A DNA stretch of 64,000 nucleotides, from assembly GCA_944548615.1 (NCBI GenBank), contig OX155965.1:24108946-24172945 (forward strand). Reading direction: 5' to 3'. The notes below the pieces were generated by a model. The model ran no database searches and had not been told where the DNA came from. It worked only from the letters and a program-made list of their open reading frames with translations. The position numbers and the translations under genes are program-made. Below are positions 35,501 to 43,759 of the stretch, in pieces (positions within the stretch are counted from its first letter, which is position 1; each line of letters begins with the position of its first letter). This DNA comes from Micropterix aruncella (Eukaryota; Arthropoda; Insecta; Lepidoptera; Micropterigidae).

Positions 35501-38500
35501 TTATCTTTGCGCTTTCTTCAATTCATGTATAGCAGAAGGCTCCTTTCCTGATAAATTAAAAATGGCTAAAATAATACCTGTGTTCAAAAAAGGGTGTCGT
35601 GAAAACATAGATAACTATAGACCGATATCCATATTACCGGCTTTCAGCAAAATTTTTGAAAAAATAATATTAAACCGGCTCACAAAATTTTTCGACACTC
35701 ATGACTTTATTAACAGTAAACAGTTTGGTTTTCGGGCAGGACTATCGACTATTAATGCTGCATCGAAACTACTCAATAAGTTATTAAATGGGTTGGATGA
35801 TTCAAAAATAGTAATTGGTCTATTTTGTGACTTATCAAAAGCATTTGATTGCGTTAATCACAATATTCTCCTGAATAAATTAGAACACTATGGAATTAGA
35901 GGCAAAGGGCTAAATTTAATTCAATCATACCTTCAAAATAGGTATCAAACGACAGAGGTAAATGGAACAAGAAGCAAACCGATTCTTGTATCAAAGGGTG
36001 TACCTCAAGGCTCCATATTAGGTCCATTTTTATTTTTAGTGTACACCAATGACTTGCCGGGATGTGTCATTCGAGAATGATGACATTACACTGTTTGCAG
36101 ATGACACATCCCTTATCTTCTGTGACAAGAATAAGAAATCATTAGTAAGTAGAATTAGATATACAATTGAAGAACTCTTAATTTGGTTTAATGCTAATGA
36201 ATTACGTCTAAATATTACAAAGTCAAAAATAATTCCCTTTCGCTTAAGACCGACCAATTTCGACTATTTAAATGAATTATATGACTATTTCAAAATTGAC
36301 ATCACAGAAGATATAAATTTTTTAGGTTTAAGAATTGACAGCAAATTAAAATGGAATACCCATATTGATGAATTAGCTAGTAAGCTATGTAGTTCTATAT
36401 ACTCAATAAAAAAAATCAGAAGTCTTTGTGGCTTCGCGGCAGCTAAATCAGTGTATTTTGCGTATTTCGGCTCATTAATGACTTATGGACTACTTATTTT
36501 GGGGAAATGCCGCAAACAGTAAAAGAATCTTCCTATTGCAAAAAAGAGCACTGCGCAGCATGTATCAGCTAACGCCCAGAATCTCATGCAGAGCATACTT
36601 CAGTAAGGCAAAGATAATGACTGTGTATTCGGCGTTCATATACCAGTGCTTAATGTATGCCAGACAGCACCTAACAGAAACCGCAACTAGAGCGGACATT
36701 CACTCTTACCATACACGCAGTAATTCCCTTTTATGCGAAGTACAGAAGAGCTACTTATACCTGAGCATTAAATTCTACAATTTACTTCCTACCACTATCA
36801 AACAACTGGAGGACAAACAATTTAAAAGAAACATTAAGGAGATGCTGATAGGCCACCCTTTCTATAATCTGACCGAATTCGAGAGCCATGACTGCAACTA
36901 TTGTACCAATTTGAATGATAATTATATATGTACTTTTAGTATTTAAATGTAAGATTAAGCTTTAGTTTGATTACTTAACAATTTACTTACGACTTTGGAT
37001 GTTACTATGTACAGTTTTTAGTACGTATATATTTGATTAATTGACTATTTCAATTGTTCGGCTTCTGCTTTGATTATTCAACTTTTTAACTGACTATTTT
37101 AGTTATTGTGTGTTTAGTAGGTAGCCATTAGAATTATTGTCTATTTTTTAAATTTGTTTTGTAATACGATTCTACGACGAATAACTTTTAGTAGGTTCCA
37201 AAGTTTCTTAGATACTATATATTTTTAAAAATTAATATATGTGTGTAACGTAAAGATTAAAGTAGTAATGACACTTACTACTTAAAACACAAATATTTTG
37301 ACACGTCCAAGAGCGGTTTTTAGCCGCCAATTGGACACGACGTAAATGTAAATAGTTTCCATGAAACTTTATCCATTTTTGTAGTGCGTTTCCACAGTAA
37401 TTAATCGTTGCTCGTTTGAATACTTTCCCATAACTTTTAATCGCGTGGTCTGTACATGACATGCTGTCAACAAACAATCACCGTATTACTCGCACAAACC
37501 AAATGGCGGCAAATTCAAATCCGGCGCTCATGTTGAGACGCCCCGTAGGAGAAAGAGGGTTGGTCGCAGAATGGGTGATATGCGGAGTTCCACAATTACC
37601 TTGTGGAACTCCGCATATCACCCAGATGTGAAATTCCGTGGTAGCTCTGTTTATATTTATTACACACAATTGTAATACAAACCAGCTTCATCATTGATTT
37701 GTTATTCCAGCTTCAGAGCCCCTAGCTGGTGTGAGCGAAGACTGCAGTTCAAGTGGCGACCCTCAGAAGCCCATCGTCGTTCAGCTTCTCTCTGACTCCA
37801 ACGTTATCGAAGACTGCGGCAAACCGCAGCCCCCGTCGAGCGGCAGCAGCCCCCGTCTGCTCAGTAGCTTTCATGAAAATCCCATTGCAATTGAGTCACT
37901 CCCCGACTCCAGCGATCCTCAAGTCAGCCAGAAAAAACGCAAATTGAAGAAGATTAGCATCAAAAATGGATCGACCAGCGAATCGATTGATACCCAGGTG
38001 CGTAAAATTCCACAGATATGGTACTAGCTGACGCGACAGACGTTGTGGTGTGCAAATTTCAATAACTTCGTTTGTGATCGTTTTGTGAATTTGTGAAAAG
38101 CTATTGGAATATGTAAATCAAAGTAAAACATCGGTTGTATCACCCCAAGACTTGCCTAGGAAACAACCAACCCCCCTCACCCCTAAACCCTTTCAATCAC
38201 CCTCCGCTCCCAAATTCCACGACCCCCTAACTCCCCCCTCTCAAATTCCACCCATTTATCCTCCTCCCTACCTCCAAAATCCCCCTTATCCCCCCTCCCC
38301 TACAAATTTCCCTCCCCCAACCACCCCAAATCCCCTCCCCGCCCCCCAAATTTGCATTACTGCAAAACTTTGGTCATTGCTCAGTTCTTCAAAAGGTTGC
38401 AAGTTGTGGTTTCATTGATTTGAATATTCAACGGCAACTTGAGTGTTGAATGTTGCAAGTGCAAATTAATTCTGCAAGCGAATCATTGCCTAAATCAATG

Positions 38501-40602
38501 CGATCAAAAAGTTTTTTCAGTTCCACCGGGAGCGTCCAAGAAGAAAATCCCTCCGATTCCATCATTTACAACTTTCATGAGATTGTCGTTTGCACATTTT
38601 TGTGGCCGATTCAACAGCAGAACATTCGTTCGAATTGATTCTCACAATGCATCGTAATCATATTGTTTTTCGCGTTTCAACTCTTCTATAAATGCGTCGT
38701 GCCTCGTACGAACTTACTGAAATGTAAAGTTAAACATGTCTGTCGTTTCAGGTTTCGATTTCTCTGAAGACGGAATTGGACGATCAACCACCGGAGCGTC
38801 GCATCCCAATATCATTCTGTCCTGATACGTCCGTTCCATCCTCGTCCCGACCGAATCCTATTCCCTCCGCATCCCAAGGAAGCAGCCCCCTGCATGTCAA
38901 AGATGAAACGGGAAGTGACTTTGATTCCGGGAGCGAGGTAGACTCCGACGACGATGATGATGATGACATGGCGTTCGGTCTGGAGTTTTACGATGTTATG
39001 GTGGAATATGAAGTTGAAGATCAACCAGAGCCATTATCTGATCAATTTAACTGGTCGGACGACTATACCACTTTTACTGGTAAAAAGGAGGATTTCCTGG
39101 GTGAAGCTGGTCCCTCTACGGACGCTTCATCTCCATATGATATTTTCACTAAAATATGGGACGATGAGACCATGAAATTCATCGTGGACGAAACGAACCG
39201 TTACGCGTCGACGACGATTGCGGAAAAATGTGAATTCAAAGATCTCCCCCGTTTCTCCAGGTTAAATTCCTGGAAGGAGATCACCGTCGATGAACTGTAT
39301 GTATTCTTCGGTGTGTTAATTTATATGTCTTTATGCGTAAGGGGAAACCTGAAAGAGTACTGGACGACTGGAACATTGGAGATGCCCAAGTTCAGGGCTC
39401 TAATGTCCCGTAATAGATTTGGCCTGATATTGCGATTCTTACATTTCTGCAATAATTACCATTTATACAAACGTGGACCTCAGCGCAAGTTGGCGAAAAT
39501 TAAACCACTTCTAGACGTCATAAATGCTAAGTTCTCCGAGCTGTACACTCCCCATCAAAGTATAAGCATCGATGAGTCCCCGTTGCTTTGCAGGAGTTGT
39601 CTCACCTGGGCGCAGTACATAAAAAGAATGGCGGCCCTTAATGGCATTAAAACGTATAAGTTATGCGAGGCAACGACGGGGTACTTATATCGCTTTATAG
39701 TTTGTACTGAGCAGTGGAGCATGGAAGAGAAAGAGCCCGTTGCTGGGTTCATCAATGCAAATAAGGTTGTACTTCGTCTCATGGACGGGCTATTCGATAA
39801 AGGGTATTGTGTGTTTATGGATAGTTTATACAACAGAATTTCCTTGATGCGCTATCTGAAGTCTCGGAGAACCGATGTCGTCGGTACTATCAATCGTCGC
39901 GAGGGGAATGTGCCACCTATCGTCAAAACAATCGGCGATAACCTTATTCAGCGAGGCGACAGGTTAAGTAGACACTGCGGAGACGTATCCGTCATAGCGT
40001 GGAACGATAATAAACTGGTCACTGCGGCGTCTACTTATCACTCGGACGAGATGGGGAAATCGCAACGAGTAGGAGAGAACTACCCGAAGCCGACGGTGAT
40101 TTTAGATTATAATAGTTCATTCATGGCGGGCGCGGACATTAAAGACGAGCAGTTGGACATGTACCTCACGGAGCAAATGCGCGGGATCAAGTGGTACATC
40201 AAGGTGTTCAGACGCATACTAAACACGAGCATCCTTAATAGCATCGTTATTCACCGACATAATGATCCCAGTGCTACGAAAATCGGTCACCGAGACTTCA
40301 GATATAATTTAGCATCCGAGTTGATACGCCGCCACCGACCAAATGTTGCGATGGAGAGCGCCGTGTCTAAGAAGCCAGCTGCTCCAGCCATCGGGCGCCT
40401 CGTTGGAAACGGAGACGGACACTTTCTATTCAAGTTGGCCAAAATAATTTCGGATAACCGCCGCTCGCGCCGAAAGTGTGCGCGTTGCGCGGCGCGCGGG
40501 ATTTACAAGCCGACTACGACTTACTGCATCAAATGCAACGTACCACTATGCATCGGGCAATGCTTGGAAGATTACCACACTGTCGAAAATCTTGCTGAGT
40601 AG
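23458..40602 (+). CDS. piggyBac transposase-derived gene (PGBD-like), three-exon model
   Basis: Exons 23458-23572, 37711-37997 and 38752-40602 join in phase (1, then 0) to give 2253 nt, 750 aa. The last exon carries a complete piggyBac-type DDE domain. Evidence that exons 1 and 2 belong is phase agreement plus a paralogous exon pair with the same order and phases at 48528 and 52023. Intron 1 is 14.1 kb and TE-filled; intron 2 is 754 bp. No TTAA-flanked terminal repeats were found around the coding exon, which with the splicing favours a domesticated or immobile gene over a mobile copy. The role could be nuclear DNA binding or transposase-like activity; which one is unknown. The exon 1 link is the least certain point. 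Confidence 0.65.
23697..24060. other. Intron 1 start; short GCAATATGTGGCT direct repeats
   Basis: Three tandem-like copies of GCTGCAATATGTG-type words lie near 23736-23766, with CGGCC(A) words later. The stretch may be an old MITE (GGGCCACATT near 23715; GGCCGG farther on), but ends are not paired convincingly. Confidence 0.4.
24093..24320 (+). mobile_element. RLE-type LINE array unit 1: 3' tail only
   Basis: From CTAAAACTGCGATTTGCG to TCCGTTTGTATTTATT this equals the last 228 bp of unit 2 (27686-27915). Upstream of 24093 the match stops, so the unit is almost wholly 5'-truncated. It abuts the 5' end of unit 2 with no spacer. Confidence 0.9.
24390..25300 (+). CDS. LINE ORF, N-terminal part (C2H2 finger)
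   Basis: The frame is open from about 24388, although the first ATG is at 24690. Before that ATG lies a zinc finger (24558-24620) CLICGKQYKRLAWLNKHIAGH without its last spacing altered (C-x2-C-x12-H-x3-H), so translation probably starts upstream or at a non-AUG codon, as in R2-type elements. A basic region (KAKLRRQKRLLRRQLREAKK) follows about residues 190-215. It goes out of frame near 25275-25300, where the RT frame takes over. Confidence 0.75.
25271..27757 (+). CDS. LINE reverse transcriptase and restriction-like endonuclease
   Basis: 828 codons are open. RT motifs in order: GPDGIPYLVYK, DARPIALTDTVAKIF, QKGFMRGVSGCLEH, CWLDLENAFGSVRH, GLFQGCCLSP and [11 protein letters not shown] (catalytic FADD). 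Then follow the thumb, a CCHC knuckle [18 protein letters not shown], and an RLE core RPDITLYS...[11 protein letters not shown] with the PD...E residues of the family. Stop TGA at 27755. The first codons before SPPPGITPPPLP are probably an artefact of the upstream frameshift. It appears enzymatically complete. Confidence 0.92.
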   Translation: MRLHNYSPPPGITPPPLPTVAFASQPPSLDEILNQVKRKPSGSTPGPDGIPYLVYKKCPCLLQYLGSIFRNIWNSGVVPQNFGRATVILIPKVPVCTGPKDARPIALTDTVAKIFFSIVHTRMSEFMHRNEYLGVSVQKGFMRGVSGCLEHNSLLAAAIKDARQHERQINVCWLDLENAFGSVRHSLLHFALRWYNFPPVVRDIVASYYNCLTFHVKTQEWTTRSIPYSIGLFQGCCLSPTIFNIVFNILLESLSQFDRKWGYRFKTDGQYTSSCLAFADDLTFITRSPKQLSLLLQKVELFCDWSGCIKVKPSKCFCLGLARMGTKFTSYDPKLVYKGSNISLIDPNNHFKFLGRKITHQGKDVSGDHVIEHFKSCLAKIDALLISGPRKAWIYDNYLTSHLSWPFLIYDFTKTQLSRLDALVTASLKSWLSLAKPADPSTLFRSKQNFGLALKLPSLLYANSRITKNSILCNSKDPAISKHVISGRSDSNDLQARVDFHKKFLTGISQNGTGLGYGSTTTSDVDLKKSLLRGDYDSKSMAHAIGLQCQNDWTTIGDFCIPPPMHWKVMLYDWTPEMLKFYLNAFQHTLPDPSNLARWSFAEDSSCPLCSNTPCTARHILAGCKVALDQGRYTYRHDKVLAVIREVISLSVARANKGLTVSSKPPIQFVRDGSKGKKHLTTKPFSIIEKATDWILEVESVSKQYKFPESLGCTALRPDITLYSLSQKVALIVELTVPWESNIPKDHEYKLNKYHDLANAVTRNGFTVHLHAVEVGARGLPAKSLFHLFKDLGLSRKIINSFLEKLSKTAICASQILWLRRGSEWVAR
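27916..29690 (+). pseudogene. LINE ORF of unit 3 (RT C-terminal half to RLE)
   Basis: The frame starts in the RT palm just before [11 protein letters not shown] and runs through the zinc knuckle and RLE as in unit 2. Loss of one A near 29618 (CTCAATTC versus CTCAAATTC) replaces the final [12 protein letters not shown] with an unrelated tail. It has no RT N-terminus and is non-autonomous. Confidence 0.88.
27916..29814 (+). mobile_element. RLE-type LINE array unit 3, 5'-truncated
   Basis: It joins the tail of unit 2 directly and corresponds to unit 2 from base 26013 (ATATACTTCTGGAAAGCC) to the end. I count only a handful of substitutions and two short indels over 1.9 kb, so the two units are very young relatives. 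The tail runs on into (TTA)n at about 29805-29825. Confidence 0.92.
29900..30170. repeat. Partial TIR element related to E1
   Basis: The right part matches E1: CAACGACCTCGATCCATTAG, ATCATTTGGAATAAAATGTA and the end TTGCTCGTACTGATTTATCC ... GGATGTCAGTAATT ... CCTGTAT. The left end is not clear, because unit 3 of the LINE precedes it. Confidence 0.55.
30373..32078 (+). pseudogene. CR1/Jockey-type LINE reverse transcriptase (F1)
   Basis: RT motifs run MAKVVPIFKKGCPENRDNYR, PISLLPVFSKIFEKLL, KQFGFQKNLSTQDA, FCDLSKAFDCVDHSIL, RKGVPQGSILGPFLFLVYIN and ILFADDTSLLF. A TGA at 31339-31341 interrupts a continuing frame (a Trp codon by comparison with F2), and a frameshift lies near 31825. The C-terminal segment ends HVDD at 32078 with the stop inside a MITE TTAA. 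Catalytic FADD is kept but the protein is not complete. Confidence 0.88.
32075..32328 (-). mobile_element. TTAA MITE family C, copy C1
   Basis: TTAA at both borders. It starts CCCTTCAGGCCTCGG and ends GGCCTGAGGGG, with the palindrome GGCCGATATCGGCC near the right end. It is the inverse orientation of C2 and C3, about 250 bp with no ORF. It occupies the stop codon of LINE F1. Confidence 0.92.
32716..33500. other. Intron 1 of the piggyBac-derived gene, nothing recognised
   Basis: Mixed composition, including a GGCGGCCGCGCG island at about 32945. No ORF, repeat pair or motif assigned. Confidence 0.45.
33503..33715 (-). pseudogene. LINE RT fragment
   Basis: The minus strand reads RVNDLPTALTRSNVLLFADF, where a LINE normally has FADD, followed by NNDLALLSSQCERI. 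This is a short R1/Jockey-like palm fragment with a mutated catalytic Asp. It fuses in frame, probably by chance, to the coding-like repeat at 33716-34010. Confidence 0.6.
33716..34010 (-). repeat. Coding-like dispersed repeat, copy 1
   Basis: The minus-strand frame reads SSYKAMWEEGARNVGRGIRH and FKRSGICVGRVAKHLASIR then TTRDVFALISILFKR. A diverged copy lies at 46640-46900 with aligned FKR..IC, TRDV and I.LR residues. Source family not recognised. Confidence 0.55.
34159..34418 (+). mobile_element. TTAA MITE family C, copy C2
   Basis: TTAA at 34159-34162 and 34415-34418. It starts CCCCTAGAGCCGTGATTGG then GGCCGATATCGGCC, and ends CCGAGGCCTGAAGGG. No ORF. Confidence 0.92.
34660..35168. other. 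Unassigned region with a (TA)n run and possible TE fragment
   Basis: A short TATATATATA run (34662-34676) precedes GGGTGTCACAACAAGAGCGCC. Open frames on both strands (34719-34949) look TE-like but show no firm motif. Confidence 0.35.
35169..35369. repeat. Perfect 90-bp inverted repeat with 21-nt spacer
   Basis: Left arm 35169-35258 and right arm 35280-35369 are exact reverse complements, by base-by-base reading. The right arm runs straight into LINE F2 (35370). Arms contain CCGAAACGTCGGG-like sequence. It could be a natural hairpin at the LINE 5' end, a 5' inversion, or an assembly or library fold-back artefact. Confidence 0.95.
35370..36946 (+). pseudogene. CR1/Jockey-type LINE reverse transcriptase (F2)
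   Basis: This has the same RT motif series as F1 (MAKIIPVFKKGC, PISILPAFSKIFEKI, CDLSKAFDCVNHNIL, SKGVPQGSILGPFLFLVY, LFADDTSLIF). Frameshifts near 36060 and 36500 split it into three frames (35370-36080, 36049-36522, 36485-36946). It is 5'-truncated, starting at the inverted repeat, and reads to HDCNYCTNLNDN. It differs widely from F1, so it is an older sister subfamily. Confidence 0.88.
36950..37560. other. LINE F2 3' UTR and flank, otherwise nothing
   Basis: AT-rich sequence after the F2 stop. No poly-A tail or microsatellite tail marks its end clearly. Confidence 0.45.
37573..37623. repeat. Perfect 23-bp hairpin, 5-nt loop
   Basis: GGGTGATATGCGGAGTTCC (plus ACAA), the loop TTACC, then the exact inverse. 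It lies 88 bp upstream of the exon 2 acceptor of the piggyBac-derived gene. Could be the end of a foldback element or a structured intron signal. Confidence 0.9.
37711..37997 (+). CDS. piggyBac-derived gene, putative coding exon 2
   Basis: The acceptor TTGTTATTCCAG precedes 37711 and the donor GTGCGT follows 37997. The 95-codon exon is Ser/Pro/Asp-rich: LAGVSEDCSSSGDPQKPIV, a second similar block with ENPIAIESLPDSSDPQ, then a basic KKRKLKK stretch that could be a nuclear localisation signal. Two internal imperfect repeats (PIVVQLLSDS / PIAIESLPDS) suggest duplication. Confidence 0.72.
38130..38420. other. C-rich low-complexity intron segment
   Basis: Long C-rich strand in intron 2 of the piggyBac-derived gene. 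It is open for 104 codons as a Pro-rich peptide, which I treat as a composition artefact. Its first 30 bp share GGTTGTRTCACCCCAAGACT with sites at 667-688, 14202-14240 and 45758-45800. Confidence 0.6.
38752..40602 (+). CDS. piggyBac-type transposase domain exon
   Basis: The acceptor GTCGTTTCAG precedes 38752 and the exon stays open for 616 codons to TAG. An acidic N-terminal run (DSDDDDDDDM) is followed by the DDE_Tnp_1_7 fold: IWDDETMKFIVDETNRYA, a dimerisation-like region, first Asp in SISIDES, second in FMDSLYNRISL, third in AGADIKDEQLDMY, so all three catalytic Asp positions are kept. The C-terminal CARCAARG...CIKCNVPLC...C is the Cys-rich PHD/RING-like domain typical of piggyBac proteins. 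Length is normal for the family. There are no frameshifts, and the exon keeps a purifying-selection look (intact, moderate GC). Confidence 0.93.
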   Translation, partial: VSISLKTELDDQPPERRIPISFCPDTSVPSSSRPNPIPSASQGSSPLHVKDETGSDFDSGSEVDSDDDDDDDMAFGLEFYDVMVEYEVEDQPEPLSDQFNWSDDYTTFTGKKEDFLGEAGPSTDASSPYDIFTKIWDDETMKFIVDETNRYASTTIAEKCEFKDLPRFSRLNSWKEITVDELYVFFGVLIYMSLCVRGNLKEYWTTGTLEMPKFRALMSRNRFGLILRFLHFCNNYHLYKRGPQRKLAKIKPLLDVINAKFSELYTPHQSISIDESPLLCRSCLTWAQYIKRMAALNGIKTYKLCEATTGYLYRFIVCTEQWSMEEKEPVAGFINANKVVLRLMDGLFDKGYCVFMDSLYNRISLMRYLKSRRTDVVGTINRREGNVPPIVKTIGDNLIQRGDRLSRHCGDVSVIAWNDNKLVTAASTYHSDEMGKSQRVGENYPKPTVILDYNSSFMAGADIKDEQLDMYLTEQMRGIKWYIKVFRRILNTSILNSIVIHRHNDPSATKIGHRDFRYNLASELIRRHRPNVAMESAVSKKPAAPAIGRLVGNGDGHFLFKLAKIISDNRRSRRKCARCAARGIYKPTTTYCIKCNVPLCIGQCLEDYHTVENLAE

Positions 40603-40617
40603 TGTTGGGTAGAAAGG

Positions 40618-41748
40618 TCGAGTCGCTTTAAAAAATGAGTTTACTCTACCCAATTGTGACATGCGATGATAAATGCATTTTTGCACGACTGCTCAACAAA
40701 AAAGGAGTGTAATGTGTTCAGGTTTCATCTATGTATGTTTTCCGTTTTGTTATTCCACCATAACGTCTAAATACTTAAACCAATTTAGAAAAGTGTGGTA
40801 TTATTAGAATCGCTATGTCATCCCGAGCGTCATAGGATACCTTAACTGTTCAAATATCAAGTAAGTAGTTGTCTAAATGTCCAAATGTCAATAAATTTAC
40901 ATAAATATATTGTCTTTAGTATCAAATGAAAGGTCTGATTGAGTGCATTCCGGAAATATACATGTATCTATATGGATAAATAAATATAATTTTAAATACA
41001 ATACTTTAATTTCTGAAGTAGTCGTGTTTTTAACACGCTTTTAAAGTTGGATTGAAAAGAAGTTTCGTTGTCGAGCCGCTTTAAAAAAAGAGTTTACTCT
41101 AGCCAATTGTGACATGCGATGAAAAATGCATTTTCATTCGACTGCTCAACAAGAAAGGAGTGTAATGTGTTCAAGTTTCATATATGTATGTTTTCCGTTT
41201 TGTTATTCCACCATAACGTCTAAATGCTTAAACCGATTTAGAAGTGTGTGGTATTGTTAGAATCGCTATGTCATCCCGAGTGTCATAGGGTACCTCTACT
41301 GTTTAACCCCTCAAACCCCGATTGGCCGATATCGGCCACAAACTGATTTAGCGTGACGGGCCCGTTTTAATTTTATTTTAATTTAATTTGTTTTATTTTG
41401 TTATGTTTTATTATGTTAATATGTTTCATTTTAAGTATGGGTACAGTGGTTTGGCAGTAATTAATGTTTTTGGTGAGACAGTGTCATAATTCATTTTTTT
41501 TTCTAATTTTTACTAAAAATTTTTGGGACATCAACTTGTCAATCGGCTGAGGGGCCGAGGCCTGAAGGGTTAAATATCAAGTAAGTTGTCTAAATGTCCA
41601 AATGTCAATAAATTTACATACATATATTGTCTTTAGTGTCAAATGAAAGGTCTGATTGAGTGCATTCCGGAAATATACATGTATCTATATGGATAAATAA
41701 ATGTAATTATAAATACAATAGTTCAATTTCTGAAGTAGTCGTGTTTTT
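40618..41748 (+). repeat. Tandem duplication (0.41 kb) after the piggyBac-derived gene
   Basis: Unit 1 (40618-41031) and unit 2 (41071-41748) share TCGAG.CGCTTTAAAAAA, GTGACATGCGATGA, ATGTATGTTTTCCG and TTCTGAAGTAGTCGTG. Unit 2 is longer only because MITE C3 sits in it. The units begin 16 bp after the stop codon and hold AATAAA-type signals (about 40889 and 40980), so unit 1 probably is the 3' UTR. Confidence 0.93.
41303..41573 (+). mobile_element. TTAA MITE family C, copy C3
   Basis: TTAA at 41303-41306 and 41570-41573. It starts CCCCTCAAACCCCGATTGG and GGCCGATATCGGCC and ends GAGGCCTGAAGGG. The tandem sister unit shows the unoccupied site (GTTCAAATATCAAG) at about 40850. Confidence 0.95.
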
Positions 41749-42044
41749 TATTCTTTTTAATATATTTACTTGTTGTATTTGGTACATTTATTTGTTGTGA
41801 AGCATTGTATTCTCATCTTTTATCTTGTCAGTCATAGTATTAGATATAATAGTATTATTAGTAATAATATCTGTCTAGTATTAGACCTATTTGTAGCATG
41901 TATTTTTTTATGCATTTTAGTTGTCTTTGGTATATTTATTTGTCGTTGAGCACTATACCATCTGGGAAAATGTTGCAATAGTTTAGCCATTGTGCGACAA
42001 AATGTTGCTGTATAATTAGATATTGTAATCATCATTTTTGGTTT

Positions 42045-42365
42045 TTGGAAGTTCAAAAACGTCGACTACGATGGTTCGGCCATGTTTGCCGGATGGACGA
42101 TAATCGCTTGCTTGTAAACTTCTTTGGCGAGACCGTCCGACAGAATGGAGAATTCAGTGATCGGCACCGAAGAAAACCTGGCTAAATAACATCAAAGACG
42201 ACCTTAAGAATCAACGATTATCGGCTAGGGATGCTCGAGACGTGGCAAAAAATCGTCAAGAATGGAAGCGAATGGTGAATGGAGTACGAGATCCAGCGGC
42301 ACCCACAGCAGCGTATTGGCTGCGAGGGCGACCACCTCCCCAATCACCGCCAAGGAATAAATATT
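42045..42365 (+). pseudogene. LINE RT C-terminal fragment
   Basis: The plus frame reads RRLRWFGHVCRMDDNRLLVN, a frame change, then KTWLNNIKDDLKNQRLS and RQEWKRMVNGVRDPAAP to YWLRGRPPP, followed by a TAA/AAT-rich tail. This is the usual 3' end of RTE/Jockey-like LINE ORF2 copies. Confidence 0.75.
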
Positions 42366-42780
42366 AATATAAATAATAAAATAATTTTTGGTTTTGCCAC
42401 TTTCTTTATTATTTTGCATTGTGAAATAATGATATGATTCTTTTGATCAGGCACCTATCCAGACCAGTTTCGGGGCGACATTTATTGAAACAACGCTTGC
42501 GGCACCCACCAAACTTTCATTTGCCCTTACAATGAAATGAAAATATGCTAGATTTCGGGGGGTTTAATCCCAACTATTCCCCCTGAATAGATGCCTGGCA
42601 AGATACATAAGTTGCGGATTCTCCTTGATTCTAATTTTTTCTCTACTATTTTTTAGTCAAATTTTTATGGAGGGGGGGGCGTACCTGCCCCCCCCCCTCC
42701 CTGGATACGTCCTTGTGTTTGATATATGGACTAGATTATAAAGACACTACAGAAACAATATAAATAAATTAATGTCCTCT
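42366..42780. repeat. Dispersed repeat fragment and G/C homopolymer runs
   Basis: 42510-42630 shares CACCAAACT, CTTACAATGAA and GCGGATTCTCCYTGAT with sequence flanking the MITE at 22551-22990, so both are copies of one repeat. Facing G and C runs lie at about 42672-42705. Confidence 0.5.
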
Positions 42781-42784
42781 TACA

Positions 42785-42862
42785 ACAGGCTGTGGTAGGT
42801 TTAGGACAGCCTTACCACATGTGAGTGACCTCCTCACCACTTATTCACCCCCCCCCCCCATG
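42785..42862 (-). repeat. Solo 3' UTR remnant of the RLE-type LINE
   Basis: The minus strand matches the LINE 3' UTR words GTGAATAAGTGG, CACATGTGG, and CTGTCCTAAACCTACCACAG. Short and diverged. Confidence 0.7.
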
Positions 42863-42869
42863 TATACAA

Positions 42870-43755
42870 TTTCACATCAAAATTCTGCAAGAAATTTTAA
42901 ATGTAAAAAAGCATGTATACGACCACTTGAATGATAACGATGGCCGGTGTAAAAACAACTTATTTTATCTACATACGCAATGGACTCGATTGCGTTTCTT
43001 CGTCAACTAATGTCAGAAATTAGTTCATGGGAACAAGACAGAGCAGTACGATAGAGCGGAATGTAAAATGAACAATGGTATCTTTTTCGTTACGAAAACT
43101 ACCTGCCAAACATAAAACCATCTGAATTAGTATGAAAACATTTTGTCCGGCCTTAGATTATCTTCTTAGTGATGTATATTATATATTTATATAATATGTG
43201 GGGGTTGGCCGAAACGGTTATGCGCGGATCTGTCAAAGGAAGCAAAAAGCCTATTGGCGTTTAAGTGTTTAAAATATCAACTCCCGACATATTATTATTC
43301 ATATGTGAAGCAAAAAAAACATAATGTATAGATGAGAAATATCAACGGAGGAACATTGATGGTGCCAAAACATCAACAAGGCACCATCGATGTAAAAGAC
43401 ATCAAATATCGATCTCTAACCATAGATGTTTTTAATATATCGAACATCGATATTTATTCCTACTCTAAAAGTGAGACAATCATTTTTTACATATTCCGCT
43501 CAATAACGTTTGGCAAATACCACTTCTTCTTCTTCTTTGGGTGCCTCTCCAACTAGTGAAGGTTGGCAGTCAGCTCTGCATACTTCTTTTTGATCCATAT
43601 AAAGTTAAGTGTCAACATATTTGAAAATTTTCTCACCTCTAAATAATTATTAAATAATAAATTTAGTGCATATAGTGCAATTCTACAGTCTGGATTCACT
43701 TGCAGTTAACACGGGACGCGTCCCGAAGGGTCTTATCGGTCTGAGCTGTTCCCTT
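42870..43755. other. Intergenic, few recognisable elements
   Basis: A 14-bp inverted pair (ACATTGATGGTGCC / GGCACCATCGATGT) lies at about 43351-43393 with ATCGAT words after it, possibly a short MITE. CTTCTTCTTCTTTGGGTGCC at about 43523 resembles a SINE/LINE 3' end. Neither is firm. Confidence 0.35.
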
Positions 43756-43759
43756 TAAA

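Noticed and set aside
38104..38418. Pro-rich 104-aa open frame
   Set aside because: C-rich low-complexity intron; no domain and spliced out in the gene model.
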